From positions 1 to 64,000 of the forward strand of contig NZ_QJKI01000014.1 of NCBI RefSeq assembly GCF_003201855.1: DNA of 64,000 bases, given 5' to 3'. How positions within the stretch are numbered: the stretch's first letter is position 1; every line of letters starts with the position of its first letter. Shown piece after piece: positions 35,285 to 43,990 of this stretch. Source of the stretch: Rivihabitans pingtungensis. Lineage in GTDB: Bacteria; Pseudomonadota; Gammaproteobacteria; Burkholderiales; Aquaspirillaceae. The translations under genes were made by a program, and so were the position numbers. Under the pieces are notes generated by a model. The model searched no databases and was not told the DNA's origin. It saw only the letters and a list, made by a program, of their open reading frames with translations.

Positions 35285-37122
35285 TCGTGCGCCTGTTTCG
35301 GGTCAGTTTTGTAGATGTCCGGGTTGAGCAAGGCTTCTTGCAGCGCGGCCTGTTCGGCTTCCAGCTCGGCGATGTCATCGGGCAGGCGCTCCAGCTCACG
35401 GGTTTCATTGTAACTGAGCTTGTTGCTGCGGCGCGCCGGCTTGGCGCTGGCTTCGGCTTTGTCGGTTTTCACCGGGGCGACGGCCACCGTGCGCGCCGGC
35501 GCCGCCAGCTCGGCCATGCGCGCCTTGGCAGCCAGCCAGTCGCTATAGCCGCCGGGGTATTCCATCAGCACGCCATCGCCTTCAAAGGCAATCACCTGGG
35601 TGGCGACGTTATCGAGAAACGCCCGGTCGTGGCTGACCAAAAACACCGTACCGCTGTAGTCGGCCAGCAATTGCTCCAGAAGTTCCAGCGTGTCGATGTC
35701 CAGGTCGTTGGTGGGTTCGTCCAGCACCAGCACATTGGCCGGGCGGGTGAACAGCTGGGCCAGCAACAGCCGGTTGCGCTCGCCGCCGGACAGGGATTTC
35801 ACCGGGCTTTTTGCCCGCGCCGGCGAAAACAGAAAATCTTCCAGGTAGCTCATCACATGGCGGCGCTGGCCGCCGATTTCGACAAAATCCTTGCCATCGC
35901 CAATCACATCCACAATGGCCATCTCGTCGTCCAGCTGGCTGCGGAACTGGTCAAAATAGGCGATTTCCAGCTTGCTGCCGGGCTTGACCGTGCCGCTGTC
36001 CGGCTGGATTTCGCCCAGAATCAGCTTGAGCAAGGTGGTTTTGCCGGCGCCATTCGGCCCGATCAGGCCAATGCGGTCGCCGCGCAGCAGGCGGCTGGTG
36101 AAGTCCCGAATCAGCGTGCGGCCTTCGTAGCCCTTGCTGACCTGTTCCAGCTCGGCCACCAGCTTGCCCGAGCGCTCGCCCGGATCCAGCCGGAAATTCA
36201 CCTGACCCACCCGCTCGCGGCGGGCGGCGCGGTCGCGGCGCAGTTGCTCCAGGCGCAGCACGCGGCCTTCGTTGCGCGTGCGCCGCGCCTCCACGCCTTT
36301 GCGAATCCAGACTTCTTCCTGGGCCAGGAATTTATCGAACTTGCGGTTTTGCTCGGCTTCCACCGCCAGCTCTTCCGCCTTGCGCGTCTGGTAGGCGCTG
36401 AAGCTGCCGGGGTAGCTGCGCAGCAGGCCGCGATCCAGTTCGATGATGCGGGTGGAGACATTGTCCAGAAAGCGCCGGTCGTGGGTGATCAGCAGCACGC
36501 TGCCGGCAAAGTTTTTCAGCAGGGTTTCCAGCCATTCGATGGCGGCGATGTCCAGATGGTTGGTGGGTTCGTCCAGCAGCAGCACATCCGGCGAGCACAC
36601 CAGCGCCTGCGCCAGCGCCACGCGTTTTTTCCAGCCGCCGGACAATTCGCCAATCAGCCGGTCAGCCGGCAGGCCCAGATGCGACAGTGTGCTGTCGATC
36701 AGGTTTTCCAGCTGCCAGCCCTGGCGCGCTTCCAGCTGGTTTTGAATCACCTGCATGGCCGCCAGCACTGCTTCGTGGCCATCGTCGGACGGGGTGGACA
36801 GCGCCTGCACGGCGTGGTGGTAGTCGGTCAGCAGCTGGCGCAAATCGCCCAGGCCCTCGGCCACCGCCTCAAACACGGTGTGTGCTGGGTCCAGCGCCGG
36901 CTCTTGCGGCACATAGGCCACCCGGGTGTCGCTCTGGGCGATGATGCGCCCGTCGTCGAGCTTGGCCGTGCCGGCAATCGCCTTGAGCAGCGAAGACTTG
37001 CCAGCGCCATTGCGGCCAATCAGCCCCACGCGCTCGCCAGGCTCGAGAGAGAAGTCAACATGATCGAGCAGGGGCACGTGCCCGAAGGCGAGGCAGGCTT
37101 TTTCGACGGTAATCAGCGGCAT
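35200..37122 (-). CDS. uup: ABC-F ATPase Uup
   Basis: A 640-residue ABC-F protein with two ATPase domains: Walker A GRNGAGKSSLL and GPNGAGKTTLL, signatures LSGGWKKRVALAQAL and LSGGERNRLLLAQL, and Walker B LLLDEPTNHLD and LVLDEPTNDLD. The C-terminal 80 residues form the coiled coil typical of Uup (TRELERLPDDIAELEAEQAALQEAL). Uup is a cytosolic ATPase connected to ribosome function and suppression of precise transposon excision; it has no membrane domain. Confidence 0.92.
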   Translation of the reverse strand: MPLITVEKACLAFGHVPLLDHVDFSLEPGERVGLIGRNGAGKSSLLKAIAGTAKLDDGRIIAQSDTRVAYVPQEPALDPAHTVFEAVAEGLGDLRQLLTDYHHAVQALSTPSDDGHEAVLAAMQVIQNQLEARQGWQLENLIDSTLSHLGLPADRLIGELSGGWKKRVALAQALVCSPDVLLLDEPTNHLDIAAIEWLETLLKNFAGSVLLITHDRRFLDNVSTRIIELDRGLLRSYPGSFSAYQTRKAEELAVEAEQNRKFDKFLAQEEVWIRKGVEARRTRNEGRVLRLEQLRRDRAARRERVGQVNFRLDPGERSGKLVAELEQVSKGYEGRTLIRDFTSRLLRGDRIGLIGPNGAGKTTLLKLILGEIQPDSGTVKPGSKLEIAYFDQFRSQLDDEMAIVDVIGDGKDFVEIGGQRRHVMSYLEDFLFSPARAKSPVKSLSGGERNRLLLAQLFTRPANVLVLDEPTNDLDIDTLELLEQLLADYSGTVFLVSHDRAFLDNVATQVIAFEGDGVLMEYPGGYSDWLAAKARMAELAAPARTVAVAPVKTDKAEASAKPARRSNKLSYNETRELERLPDDIAELEAEQAALQEALLNPDIYKTDPKQAHEWQLRVNEIDTLLLDKLARWDELESRAS

Positions 37123-37191
37123 GGTGGTGAATGTCAGGTCAGCAGGACGGAAAATTGTAACATGTGCAGGCGCGGCACTGACGCCATCGAT

Positions 37192-37267
37192 TAGAGCGGC
37201 TCACAAAAGCCAGCGAAGCGCGCCTGCGAAGCGCGCCTGGCCAGGCGGGTTTTGTTAACGGCGCTTA
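37192..37267 (+). repeat. Inverted-repeat element copy with internal deletion
   Basis: TAGAGCGGCTCACAAAAGCC on the left and GGGTTTTGTTAACGGCGCTTA on the right, with only 76 bases in total; a GCGAAGCGCGCCT unit is duplicated inside and the GTGTGACC/GGTCACAC core is missing. The final TTA is the stop codon of the CLC gene. Confidence 0.7.
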
Positions 37268-38497
37268 ACCGAGCCGATGCTTGGGCGCTTCCAGCCGCTG
37301 GGCGCGATAAATCCCCTGGTGGCCCGAGCAGGCATAGCTGGCGGCGCAGGCCAGCGCGGCAAACAGGCCGATGCCGCCGCCAAACAGCTCGATGGCCAGG
37401 AGCGTGCAGGCCAGCGGCGTATTGGCCGCGCCGGCAAACACCGCCGCCAGGCCCAGCGCGGCCAATAGCGGCGCCGGCAGTGGCAATAGCGCGGCCAGCG
37501 CATTGCCCAGCGTGGCGCCGATGGCGAACAGCGGGGTGACTTCGCCGCCCTTGAAGCCACAAGCCAGCGACCACACCGTGGCCGCCCACTTGCCCAGCGC
37601 CTCGCCCGGCCCCAACTGACCCACAAACGCGGCGTCGATCAAGTTCACCCCCAGCCCCTGAAACCGTTCGCCGCCCAGTGCCCACACCGTCACGGCAAAC
37701 AGCGCGCCACCCAGCAGCGGGCGCAGCGGCGGATAGCTGATGCGCGTTTTGAACTGGCGGCCCAGGCTATGGGTGGCCCAGGCAAAGCTGCGCCCGGCCA
37801 GGCCAAACAAGGCACCGGCCGCCAGCACGGCAATCAGGCTGCTGGCGCTCAGCGCTGGCAGCGCGCCCAGTGCGCGGTGGGCATGCTGGGCGCCCCAGGC
37901 CAGGCAGACTTGATCGGCCAGCATCGCCGCCAGTAAGCAGGGCAGCAACGCATCCACCCGCAGGCGGCCGATGGCCAGCACTTCCAGCGCAAACACCGCG
38001 CCGGCCAGCGGCGTGCCAAACACCGAGGCAAAGCCGGCGCTGATGCCGGCCATCAGCACACGCTGGCGGCCGGCGGCGTCTTGCGGCCACAGCCGATTCA
38101 GCTGGTCGGCCAGCGCGCCGCCCATCTGCACCGCCGTGCCCTCGCGCCCCACCGACGCGCCAAACAGATGCGAAATCACCGTCGCCGCCAAAATCAGCGG
38201 CGCCATGCGCAGGGGAATGGTGTTTTTCGGGTCGTGAATTTCGTCAATCAGCAGATTATTGCCGGCCTCCACCGGCTGGCCGACGCGCCAATACACCCAG
38301 CCAACGGCAAAGCCGGCCAGCGGCAGGCCAGCCAGCAGCCAGGGGTGAGCCACGCGCACGGTCGTGGCCCAGTCCAGCGCCGCCAAAAACAGCGCCGAAG
38401 CCGAGCCGGCCAGCAGCGCCACCAGGGCAATCAGCAGGCCAACGCTGGCGGCGTGGCGCAGTCGGGTGAACCAGGGCAGAAAAAAGTCAACATTCAT
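37265..38497 (-). CDS. CLC-family anion antiporter, fluoride-type (CLC-F-like)
   Basis: A 410-residue CLC protein with about ten membrane segments. The first selectivity-filter motif reads EAGNNLLIDEIHDPKN instead of the chloride-type GSGIP, and the second is GREGTAVQMGGALADQ with the gating Glu. The GNN substitution is a mark of the CLC-F subgroup of F-/H+ antiporters, which expel fluoride across the inner membrane. Start taken at ATG 38495-38497; an upstream frame to 38653 would add 52 non-CLC residues. No fluoride riboswitch is visible in the divergent gap to thiL. Subtype is motif-based and less sure than the family. Confidence 0.8.
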   Translation of the reverse strand: MNVDFFLPWFTRLRHAASVGLLIALVALLAGSASALFLAALDWATTVRVAHPWLLAGLPLAGFAVGWVYWRVGQPVEAGNNLLIDEIHDPKNTIPLRMAPLILAATVISHLFGASVGREGTAVQMGGALADQLNRLWPQDAAGRQRVLMAGISAGFASVFGTPLAGAVFALEVLAIGRLRVDALLPCLLAAMLADQVCLAWGAQHAHRALGALPALSASSLIAVLAAGALFGLAGRSFAWATHSLGRQFKTRISYPPLRPLLGGALFAVTVWALGGERFQGLGVNLIDAAFVGQLGPGEALGKWAATVWSLACGFKGGEVTPLFAIGATLGNALAALLPLPAPLLAALGLAAVFAGAANTPLACTLLAIELFGGGIGLFAALACAASYACSGHQGIYRAQRLEAPKHRLG

Positions 38498-38676
38498 GGC
38501 GTCAGGCGGGGCCCGACAAGCGGGCAAATCAATCAAAAAGCGCCAAATCTGGCGGCGCAAAGTGTAGCACCCCAGCGCTGACGCGGGGCAGACACACGCT
38601 GCTGCCGGCCAGATTTTGCCTTTGCCGGCAAACCTCGGTACCCTGCCGGCCATGGTGATTTTTCCTGGGATGGGCG

Positions 38677-39630
38677 ATGAATGAATTTGACCTGATCCGC
38701 CGTTATTTTGACCGCCCGGCAGCCGACCCCGCCGTGCGGCTGGCGGTGGGCGATGACGCGGCGATTTTGGCGCCCACGCCGGGCCATGAGTTACTGGTGT
38801 CTACTGATATGCTGGTGTGTGGCCGGCATTTTTTTGCCGATGTCGATCCGCGCGCGCTGGGGCACAAGGCGCTGGCGGTGAATTTATCCGACATCGCCGC
38901 CATGGGCGGCACCGCGCGCTGGGCCACGCTGGCAGCAGCCTGGCCCGAACTGGACGCCGACTGGCTGGCGGCGTTTGCCGAGGGCTGGTTTGCCCTGGCC
39001 GACGCGCACGAGGTGGCGCTGATTGGCGGCGACACCACGCGCGGGCCGCTGACCTTGTCGGTGAGCATTTTTGGCGAAGCCCCCGCTGGCCGGGCGCTGC
39101 GCCGCGATGGCGGCCGCGCGGGCGACGATGTCTGGGTGAGCGGCGAGCTGGGCATGGCCGCCGCCGCCGTGCGCGCCCGCCTGGGGCAACTGACCCTGCC
39201 CGAGGCCGAGCGGGCCTTGGCGCAGCAGCGGCTGGACTGGCCGCAGCCGCGTCTGGCGCTGGGCCAGGCCTTGCGCGGGCTGGCCAGCGCCGCGCTGGAT
39301 GTGTCTGATGGTTTGCTGGCCGACCTGGGCCATCTGGCGGCGCGCAGCGGCGTGGCCGCCTGGGTGCGCGCCGACTGGCTGCCGATGCCTGCGTGCCTGC
39401 GCGAACAAGGCGCGGCCGGCCTGGCCTGCGCGGCGGCGGGCGGTGATGATTATGAATTGTGCTTTGCCGCGCCGCCGTCGGCGCGCGCCGCGCTGGCCGA
39501 CCTGGGCCGCGCACTGGCAGTGCCGCTGACCCGCATCGGCGCGTTGACCGCCGGCGCCGGCTGCCGCTTACTGAACCCCGATGGTTCAGACATCCTGCTG
39601 GAGCAACATGGTTATGACCATTTCGCCTGA
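38677..39630 (+). CDS. thiL: Thiamine-monophosphate kinase
   Basis: A 317-residue ThiL. It opens NEFDLIRRYFDRP, has GDDAAILAP (metal/ATP site), MLVCGRHF, NLSDIAAMGG, GGDTTRGPL and ALDVSDGLLADLGHLAARS, all in family order. It phosphorylates thiamine monophosphate to thiamine diphosphate in the cytoplasm. The pgpA gene starts inside its 3' end, an arrangement common in proteobacteria. Confidence 0.93.
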   Translation: MNEFDLIRRYFDRPAADPAVRLAVGDDAAILAPTPGHELLVSTDMLVCGRHFFADVDPRALGHKALAVNLSDIAAMGGTARWATLAAAWPELDADWLAAFAEGWFALADAHEVALIGGDTTRGPLTLSVSIFGEAPAGRALRRDGGRAGDDVWVSGELGMAAAAVRARLGQLTLPEAERALAQQRLDWPQPRLALGQALRGLASAALDVSDGLLADLGHLAARSGVAAWVRADWLPMPACLREQGAAGLACAAAGGDDYELCFAAPPSARAALADLGRALAVPLTRIGALTAGAGCRLLNPDGSDILLEQHGYDHFA

Positions 39631-40108
39631 CTGGCGCTTTATGCTGCGCCACCCCGCCCATGTGATTGCCCTGGGCCTGGGCAGCGGCCTGGCGGCCAAA
39701 GCCCCCGGCACTTTTGGCACGCTGGCGGCGCTGCCCTTGTATGCGCTGTGGCTGGCGCTGGGGCTCAGCCCGACACTCTTGGCCTGGCTGCTGCCGCTGC
39801 TGTTTGCGTTGGGCTGCTGGGCCTGCCAGCGCACCGGCGACGCGCTGGGCGCACCAGACCACGGCGCCATGGTGTGGGACGAAATGGTGGCAATGTGGGC
39901 GCTATTGATTGTGCTGCCGGCCACGCCGCTGGCCTGGGCGTTGGGTTTTGCGCTGTTTAGGGTATTCGACATTGTCAAACCCTGGCCGATTCGCTGGCTG
40001 GATGCCCAGTTGAAAGGCGGCTTTGGCGTGATGCTGGACGACGCGCTGGCGGCGCTGATGGCCTGGGCGGTGTGGCGGCTGGCAGCGCCGGCGCTGGGCC
40101 TGGGTTAA
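39608..40108 (+). CDS. pgpA: Phosphatidylglycerophosphatase A
   Basis: A 166-residue membrane phosphatase. Motifs are GSGLAAKAPGTFGTLAALPL, DHGAMVWDEMVAMW (acidic active-site region) and FRVFDIVKPWPI; about three to four hydrophobic helices. It removes phosphate from phosphatidylglycerophosphate to give phosphatidylglycerol in the inner membrane. It overlaps thiL by 23 bases. Start ATG 39608 has GGAG four bases upstream and ATG 39614 has it ten bases upstream; either is possible. Confidence 0.9.
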   Translation: MVMTISPDWRFMLRHPAHVIALGLGSGLAAKAPGTFGTLAALPLYALWLALGLSPTLLAWLLPLLFALGCWACQRTGDALGAPDHGAMVWDEMVAMWALLIVLPATPLAWALGFALFRVFDIVKPWPIRWLDAQLKGGFGVMLDDALAALMAWAVWRLAAPALGLG

Positions 40109-40126
40109 GGCGACGGCCGGCTGCGT

Positions 40127-40230
40127 CAAGCGCCGCTTACAAAACGCTTCTGGCGTTGTAGCGCTTCTTGTCTACCTGCGGTCGCACGCCTGGCCAGGAT
40201 CGCTGCGCTGGGTTTTGTTAGCGGCTCTTA
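40127..40230 (-). repeat. Inverted-repeat element copy, reverse orientation
   Basis: AAGCGCCGCTTACAAAACGC on the left, CTGGCGTTGTAGCGCTTCTT, CTGCGGTCGCACGCCTGGCC in the core, and GGGTTTTGTTAGCGGCTCTTA-type right end. The core runs opposite to the 3991-4107 copy. Confidence 0.7.
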
Positions 40231-40341
40231 GTCAGTAGCGCTTTGCGCAGTGCGCTTGTGTCAGCCATTGTGCATCATATTTCAACATCATGGCTGGGTT
40301 TCTGGTTATACTCCCGGCATATTCTGTTGGCGGAGTTGTTC

Positions 40342-40737
40342 ATGTCCGTTTCGCTTGATACCCCTGAAGATATTGCCAACTGGTTGCGCCGGCATTTTGT
40401 CGGCCAGACGTTTGGTTGTGTGCGCTTTTGGCAATTTGCCCTGGTGCGCCCCAATGACCAGTTTTTTCAGCTGGCCAGCGTGACGCTGGCGGGTGACCGG
40501 CTGGACTTGCACCTGCGTCATGCCGATGGCCAGGGTGAGGCCGGGGTGGTGTCAGTGTGGCAACCCATGGGCCTGAGTCCTCGCCCACATGGCGTGGCGC
40601 TCAGCGCTGCGGCGCGCCTGAGCTGGGGAAACAGCGAGGCCTGGCAGGCCGGGGAAGGTCAATACCGCATCCGCACCCCGCGCGGTGAGGGGGGGTTTGC
40701 CATTGAGGGCGCCCCAGCGCTGACCCTGGAGTGTTAA
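40342..40737 (+). CDS. Unknown cytoplasmic protein
   Basis: A 131-residue protein beginning MSVSLDTPEDIANWLRRHFV. It has no signal peptide or membrane segment and no domain I recognise; strands alternate in LASVTLAGDRLDLHLRHADG. A GGAG-like site (GGCGGAG) precedes ATG 40342. Its stop TAA (40735-40737) is followed directly by GAGCGGCCAACAC, resembling one end of the repeat family. Confidence 0.55.
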   Translation: MSVSLDTPEDIANWLRRHFVGQTFGCVRFWQFALVRPNDQFFQLASVTLAGDRLDLHLRHADGQGEAGVVSVWQPMGLSPRPHGVALSAAARLSWGNSEAWQAGEGQYRIRTPRGEGGFAIEGAPALTLEC

Positions 40738-40752
40738 GAGCGGCCAACACCC
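40735..40752 (+). repeat. Isolated end of the inverted-repeat element
   Basis: TAAGAGCGGCCAACACCC resembles the TAAGAGYCGCTNACAAAAC terminus; the rest of the element is absent. The TAA is the stop of the preceding gene. Confidence 0.35.
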
Positions 40753-40777
40753 GTTTTCTTGATGAAGGAAGCACACC

Positions 40778-41386
40778 ATGATTCGACACATATCCTGGCT
40801 GGGCGCCAGCCTGCTGGCGCTGGGCACTGCCTGCGTTCAGGCCGACCCGCTGGCCTTTCCGGCCAGCCTGCAAGGCAAGGCAGTAGAACTGGCCCCCAAT
40901 GACCCGGACTACGCCCGCGCGGCGGTGGAATACGCCGTCAAGCCGGCCGGCCAGGGCGGTGTATCTGCCGCGCTGGTGGTCAAAATCACCCAGGATATCC
41001 CGGTGTACCGGATGTGGAATGGCCCAGGCGACGTCAATGCCCAGGGCAATACCAACCGCCTGGGCGGCTGGTGGTCGTATGATGCCCCGCACGGCCCGGT
41101 GGACGGCTATCGGGTGGCGTATGAAATCTGCCGCGACTGGAACAAGCTCAAGTGGGTGGCCACCTGCACACTGAAAGCGGGTGCGGTGGTGGCGATTGGC
41201 CCAGGCCAATCGGTGTCGGCGCAAACCTGCGGCGACCCGACCGGCGCCGAGCAATACCCGGCCAACCCGGTGGATTGGCAGACCTTTGTCAATAAACCGT
41301 GGGCGCGCACCAGCGAGCTGAGCTGTCCGCCGGAAAGCGCCGACTATCAGGCGGATCCGCTGGACATCGCCAAACCCAAGCCCTGA
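40778..41386 (+). CDS. Uncharacterised secreted protein
   Basis: A 202-residue protein with a signal peptide (MIRHISWLGASLLALGTACVQA) and a mature part rich in aromatic residues: PVYRMWNGPG, RLGGWWSYDAP, YEICRDWNKLKWVATCTLKAGAVV and GPGQSVSAQTCGD. Four Cys suggest disulfides in the periplasm or outside. The order of a YR, a GWWS and a later Q-rich strand faintly recalls ADP-ribosyltransferase folds, but no catalytic Glu can be assigned. Function unknown. AAGGA precedes the ATG. Confidence 0.6.
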   Translation: MIRHISWLGASLLALGTACVQADPLAFPASLQGKAVELAPNDPDYARAAVEYAVKPAGQGGVSAALVVKITQDIPVYRMWNGPGDVNAQGNTNRLGGWWSYDAPHGPVDGYRVAYEICRDWNKLKWVATCTLKAGAVVAIGPGQSVSAQTCGDPTGAEQYPANPVDWQTFVNKPWARTSELSCPPESADYQADPLDIAKPKP

Positions 41387-41401
41387 TAGCACGCAGGCGC
41401 C

Positions 41402-41443
41402 CCGGCAGTGCCCTGGCTTGCTCAAGCCACCGTGCGGCACTGC
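41402..41443. terminator. Possible terminator hairpin between convergent genes
   Basis: CCGGCAGTGCC and GGCACTGCCGG pair perfectly around a 20-base loop, just past the stop of the secreted-protein gene and before the end of the chemoreceptor gene. No clear T-run. Confidence 0.45.
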
Positions 41444-41502
41444 CGGCACATCTGGATTGCCATTGGCCGGCATGAATATGTAATGCGGGCATTCCGGTTT
41501 TG

Positions 41503-43536
41503 CTACAAGGTAAAGCGCGCCAAGCCCGCGCGCAATTGTCCGGCCACCTGACGCAGGCGCTCGACATCCTCAGCATGGTCACGAGCCATCTCGCTGGCGG
41601 CTTCTGCCATGCGGGCAATATCATCAATGCCGTGGGTAAGGGTATCGCCAGCACCGCGCTGTTCTTGCGTGCTGCCGGCGATGCCGTGCACCAGTTGCAC
41701 GGCACTGGCCGTGTGTTGGTCGATGGTATCCAGCGCCACCCCGGCCTGACAGGCCAGTTCCACGCCGTGATCCACCCGCTCGCGCACCACTTGCATGCGC
41801 TGGGCGGCGTGCTGGGTGTCATGCACAATCTGCTGGATGGTGGCGGCAATTTCCCGGGTAGAAGCGGTAGTGCGCTCGGCCAGCTTGCGCACTTCATCAG
41901 CCACCACGGCAAAACCCCGACCGGATTCCCCGGCACGGGCTGCCTCGATGGCGGCATTCAAGGCCAGCAGATTGGTCTGGTCGGCAATGTCGTGGATCAC
42001 CTCCACCACACTGGAAATCAGCCGCGACTGCTCGCCCAGTGCCAGCACGGCGCTGGCAGTCTGCCGGACATCGTCGGCCATGGCGCGCATATCGTCAGCA
42101 CTGCCGGTGACCACACTGCGCCCGGTCTGGCAGCTGTGCAGCGCCTCGGCACTGAGGGTCGAAGCAGTATGAGCATGATCGGCCACCTGACGGATGCTGA
42201 CCGACAGTTGTTCTACCGAGGCCGCCATTGCCGCGGCGGCCTGTGCCTGTGTGCCGGCACGACGCACCAGCTCTTCCGAACGGGTGTCCAGCCTGGCGGC
42301 GGATTCGCCAACCTGGCCGGCGGCCGTGGTGATGTCGCTGAGCAGGCTGCGCACCTGGCCGACCGTGGTGTTCAGCGCCTGGCCCAGTTGATCCAGTTCA
42401 TTGTGGCTGTCGGTGCGTCGCTGCGGCACACTGACTTGCAGATTTCCCTGGCCAAGCGCCGTGACCGCATCGACAATCCCACGCAAGGGTCGCAGCCGGT
42501 GGCGCACCAGCAGCCAGATCAACACCGAGCACAAGGCCAGGCCACCCAGGCTGACCGCAGCCAGAATGCCACGCAAATGTACGCTGTCGGCCATGAATTC
42601 GTCGGTCCAGCTGCCGATGGTGACCTGAAAATTCCAGTTTTTTGACCAACCCACCATGGCCATGCGCTCGCGCAGCCCCTGCTCGGACGGCCACAGATAC
42701 TGGCGCAGCCCACCCTCAAAACGGATATTGTCCAACGCGGATTGCCGGGTTGGGCCTTCGCCCACCACCTCGCCGATAATCTTGCCCTGAAATTTGGGGT
42801 GGACAATAAACTCGCCAATGGTCTTGTCGTCGCCACTGGGGCGAGCAATGGTCACATAGCCGGTCTTGCCGGCAACAATGCGGCCATACAGGGTGCGCAG
42901 GCGCGCCAGGGTGTCGGCCAGCTCTATGCGCACCGACAGCCCGCCAATCACCTGGCCCTGGGCATTTTTCAGCGCACGGATATTGCTGAAGTAATACTTG
43001 CCATTGCGCACCACCATGCCTTGATAATCCTCGCCGGCCAGCAATGCCCTGGCTACCGGATCGTTATCGGCCAGCGTGGTGCCGTCCATGGCTTTGCCGT
43101 CACGCTTGAGCAGCGTGGACAAGCGGTAAACCTTGCCTTGGTATACGGCCAGAATGGCGGCTTCTTCGCTGGTGAGGGCCTTGAAACGCTCCAGCGGCTC
43201 GTGATGGCTGTTGAGCATCACGCCATTCACGCTCAGGATCGGCAGGGCCAGTCCGCCAGTGGGGTGCAGCCCTTCGCCCGGCTGTACCGCCCCACCCAGA
43301 AACTGCTCGAAAAAATGCAGTTGGCGGGCGCCGCGTGCCTTGGCGCTGTCAAACTCGCTGTCCAGACCTCCCACCACCAGCCGGACCTCATTGCCCAGCT
43401 CCAGCTGTGCCTGCGCCATGGCCGCCTGGCCAGTCAGCCAGGCCGTCAGCGCAATCATGATGGTAAAAACCAGGACCAGCAGCAGCACGGCCGGCAACAG
43501 GATTTGCCGACCCAGGGGCATGGTACGATACGACAT
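41503..43536 (-). CDS. Methyl-accepting chemotaxis protein with Cache sensor
   Basis: A 677-residue chemoreceptor. One helix at about 12-34 and another at about 325-347 ([22 protein letters not shown]) enclose a large periplasmic Cache-type sensor ([43 protein letters not shown]). A HAMP domain follows, then the signalling domain with its hairpin tip ([29 protein letters not shown]). It signals to CheA/CheW at the inner membrane. No C-terminal CheR-binding pentapeptide is seen. AGGAG precedes the ATG. Ligand unknown. Confidence 0.9.
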   Translation of the reverse strand: MSYRTMPLGRQILLPAVLLLVLVFTIMIALTAWLTGQAAMAQAQLELGNEVRLVVGGLDSEFDSAKARGARQLHFFEQFLGGAVQPGEGLHPTGGLALPILSVNGVMLNSHHEPLERFKALTSEEAAILAVYQGKVYRLSTLLKRDGKAMDGTTLADNDPVARALLAGEDYQGMVVRNGKYYFSNIRALKNAQGQVIGGLSVRIELADTLARLRTLYGRIVAGKTGYVTIARPSGDDKTIGEFIVHPKFQGKIIGEVVGEGPTRQSALDNIRFEGGLRQYLWPSEQGLRERMAMVGWSKNWNFQVTIGSWTDEFMADSVHLRGILAAVSLGGLALCSVLIWLLVRHRLRPLRGIVDAVTALGQGNLQVSVPQRRTDSHNELDQLGQALNTTVGQVRSLLSDITTAAGQVGESAARLDTRSEELVRRAGTQAQAAAAMAASVEQLSVSIRQVADHAHTASTLSAEALHSCQTGRSVVTGSADDMRAMADDVRQTASAVLALGEQSRLISSVVEVIHDIADQTNLLALNAAIEAARAGESGRGFAVVADEVRKLAERTTASTREIAATIQQIVHDTQHAAQRMQVVRERVDHGVELACQAGVALDTIDQHTASAVQLVHGIAGSTQEQRGAGDTLTHGIDDIARMAEAASEMARDHAEDVERLRQVAGQLRAGLARFTL

Positions 43537-43823
43537 GGTGCGATCTCCTTTGTCGTGGGCGCATCGCTGACTGCGAGCGCGACAATCACACCTCGGTGAG
43601 GCGTGATGGCTGTCAGCCTTGGCATATCAAGAAAGGTGGAACTTGGTTTTGCCAGACCCGTGCGGCAGGTCGCAGCATGACAATTTATGAAAATAACATG
43701 AACAGAGGGATAAAAAAAGGCTTATCACACCAGACAGAAATGTTTCACTTGAACACGCCAACAAGGCAGACAAAAAAGCCGCAGGTCGTTGATATGGATG
43801 GCGGGATGATCGCCCCCAGCCAA

Positions 43824-43923
43824 TAAGAGCCGCTCACAACCCCCCCCTTGTCGTACGACTTGTACTGTCTGCGGTCACACGCCTGGCCAAGACCGCTGCG
43901 CTGGGTTTTGTGAGCGACCCTAA
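43824..43923 (-). repeat. Inverted-repeat element copy, reverse orientation
   Basis: TAAGAGCCGCTCACAACCCC on the left, CTTGTCGTACGACTTGTACT, CTGCGGTCACACGCCTGGCC and GCTGCGCTGGGTTTTGTGAG toward the right. Core orientation is opposite to the 3991-4107 copy. Confidence 0.7.
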
Positions 43924-43966
43924 AAACGCCACGGCGCGCCGGACATTCATCCGGCGCGCCGTGGCG
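43922..43966 (-). terminator. Rho-independent terminator of the Rieske oxygenase gene
   Basis: GCCACGGCGCGCCGG (43928-43942) pairs with CCGGCGCGCCGTGGC (43951-43965), an exceptionally strong 15-bp stem; on the minus strand it is followed by TTTTTA. Confidence 0.85.
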
Positions 43967-43990
43967 GGGTGTTTCAGCTGCTGTTTTGGC

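Larger units (their letters stand above)
43537..43990. other. Intergenic region between chemoreceptor and Rieske oxygenase genes
   Basis: Contains the chemoreceptor promoter side, a repeat-element copy (43824-43923) and the oxygenase terminator (43922-43966). A 76-codon plus-strand frame ending at 43826 lacks a ribosome site and family resemblance. Confidence 0.5.

Noticed and set aside
43596..43826. 76-codon plus-strand frame
   Set aside because: No ribosome site, no family, and it ends in the repeat element; composition not coding-like.
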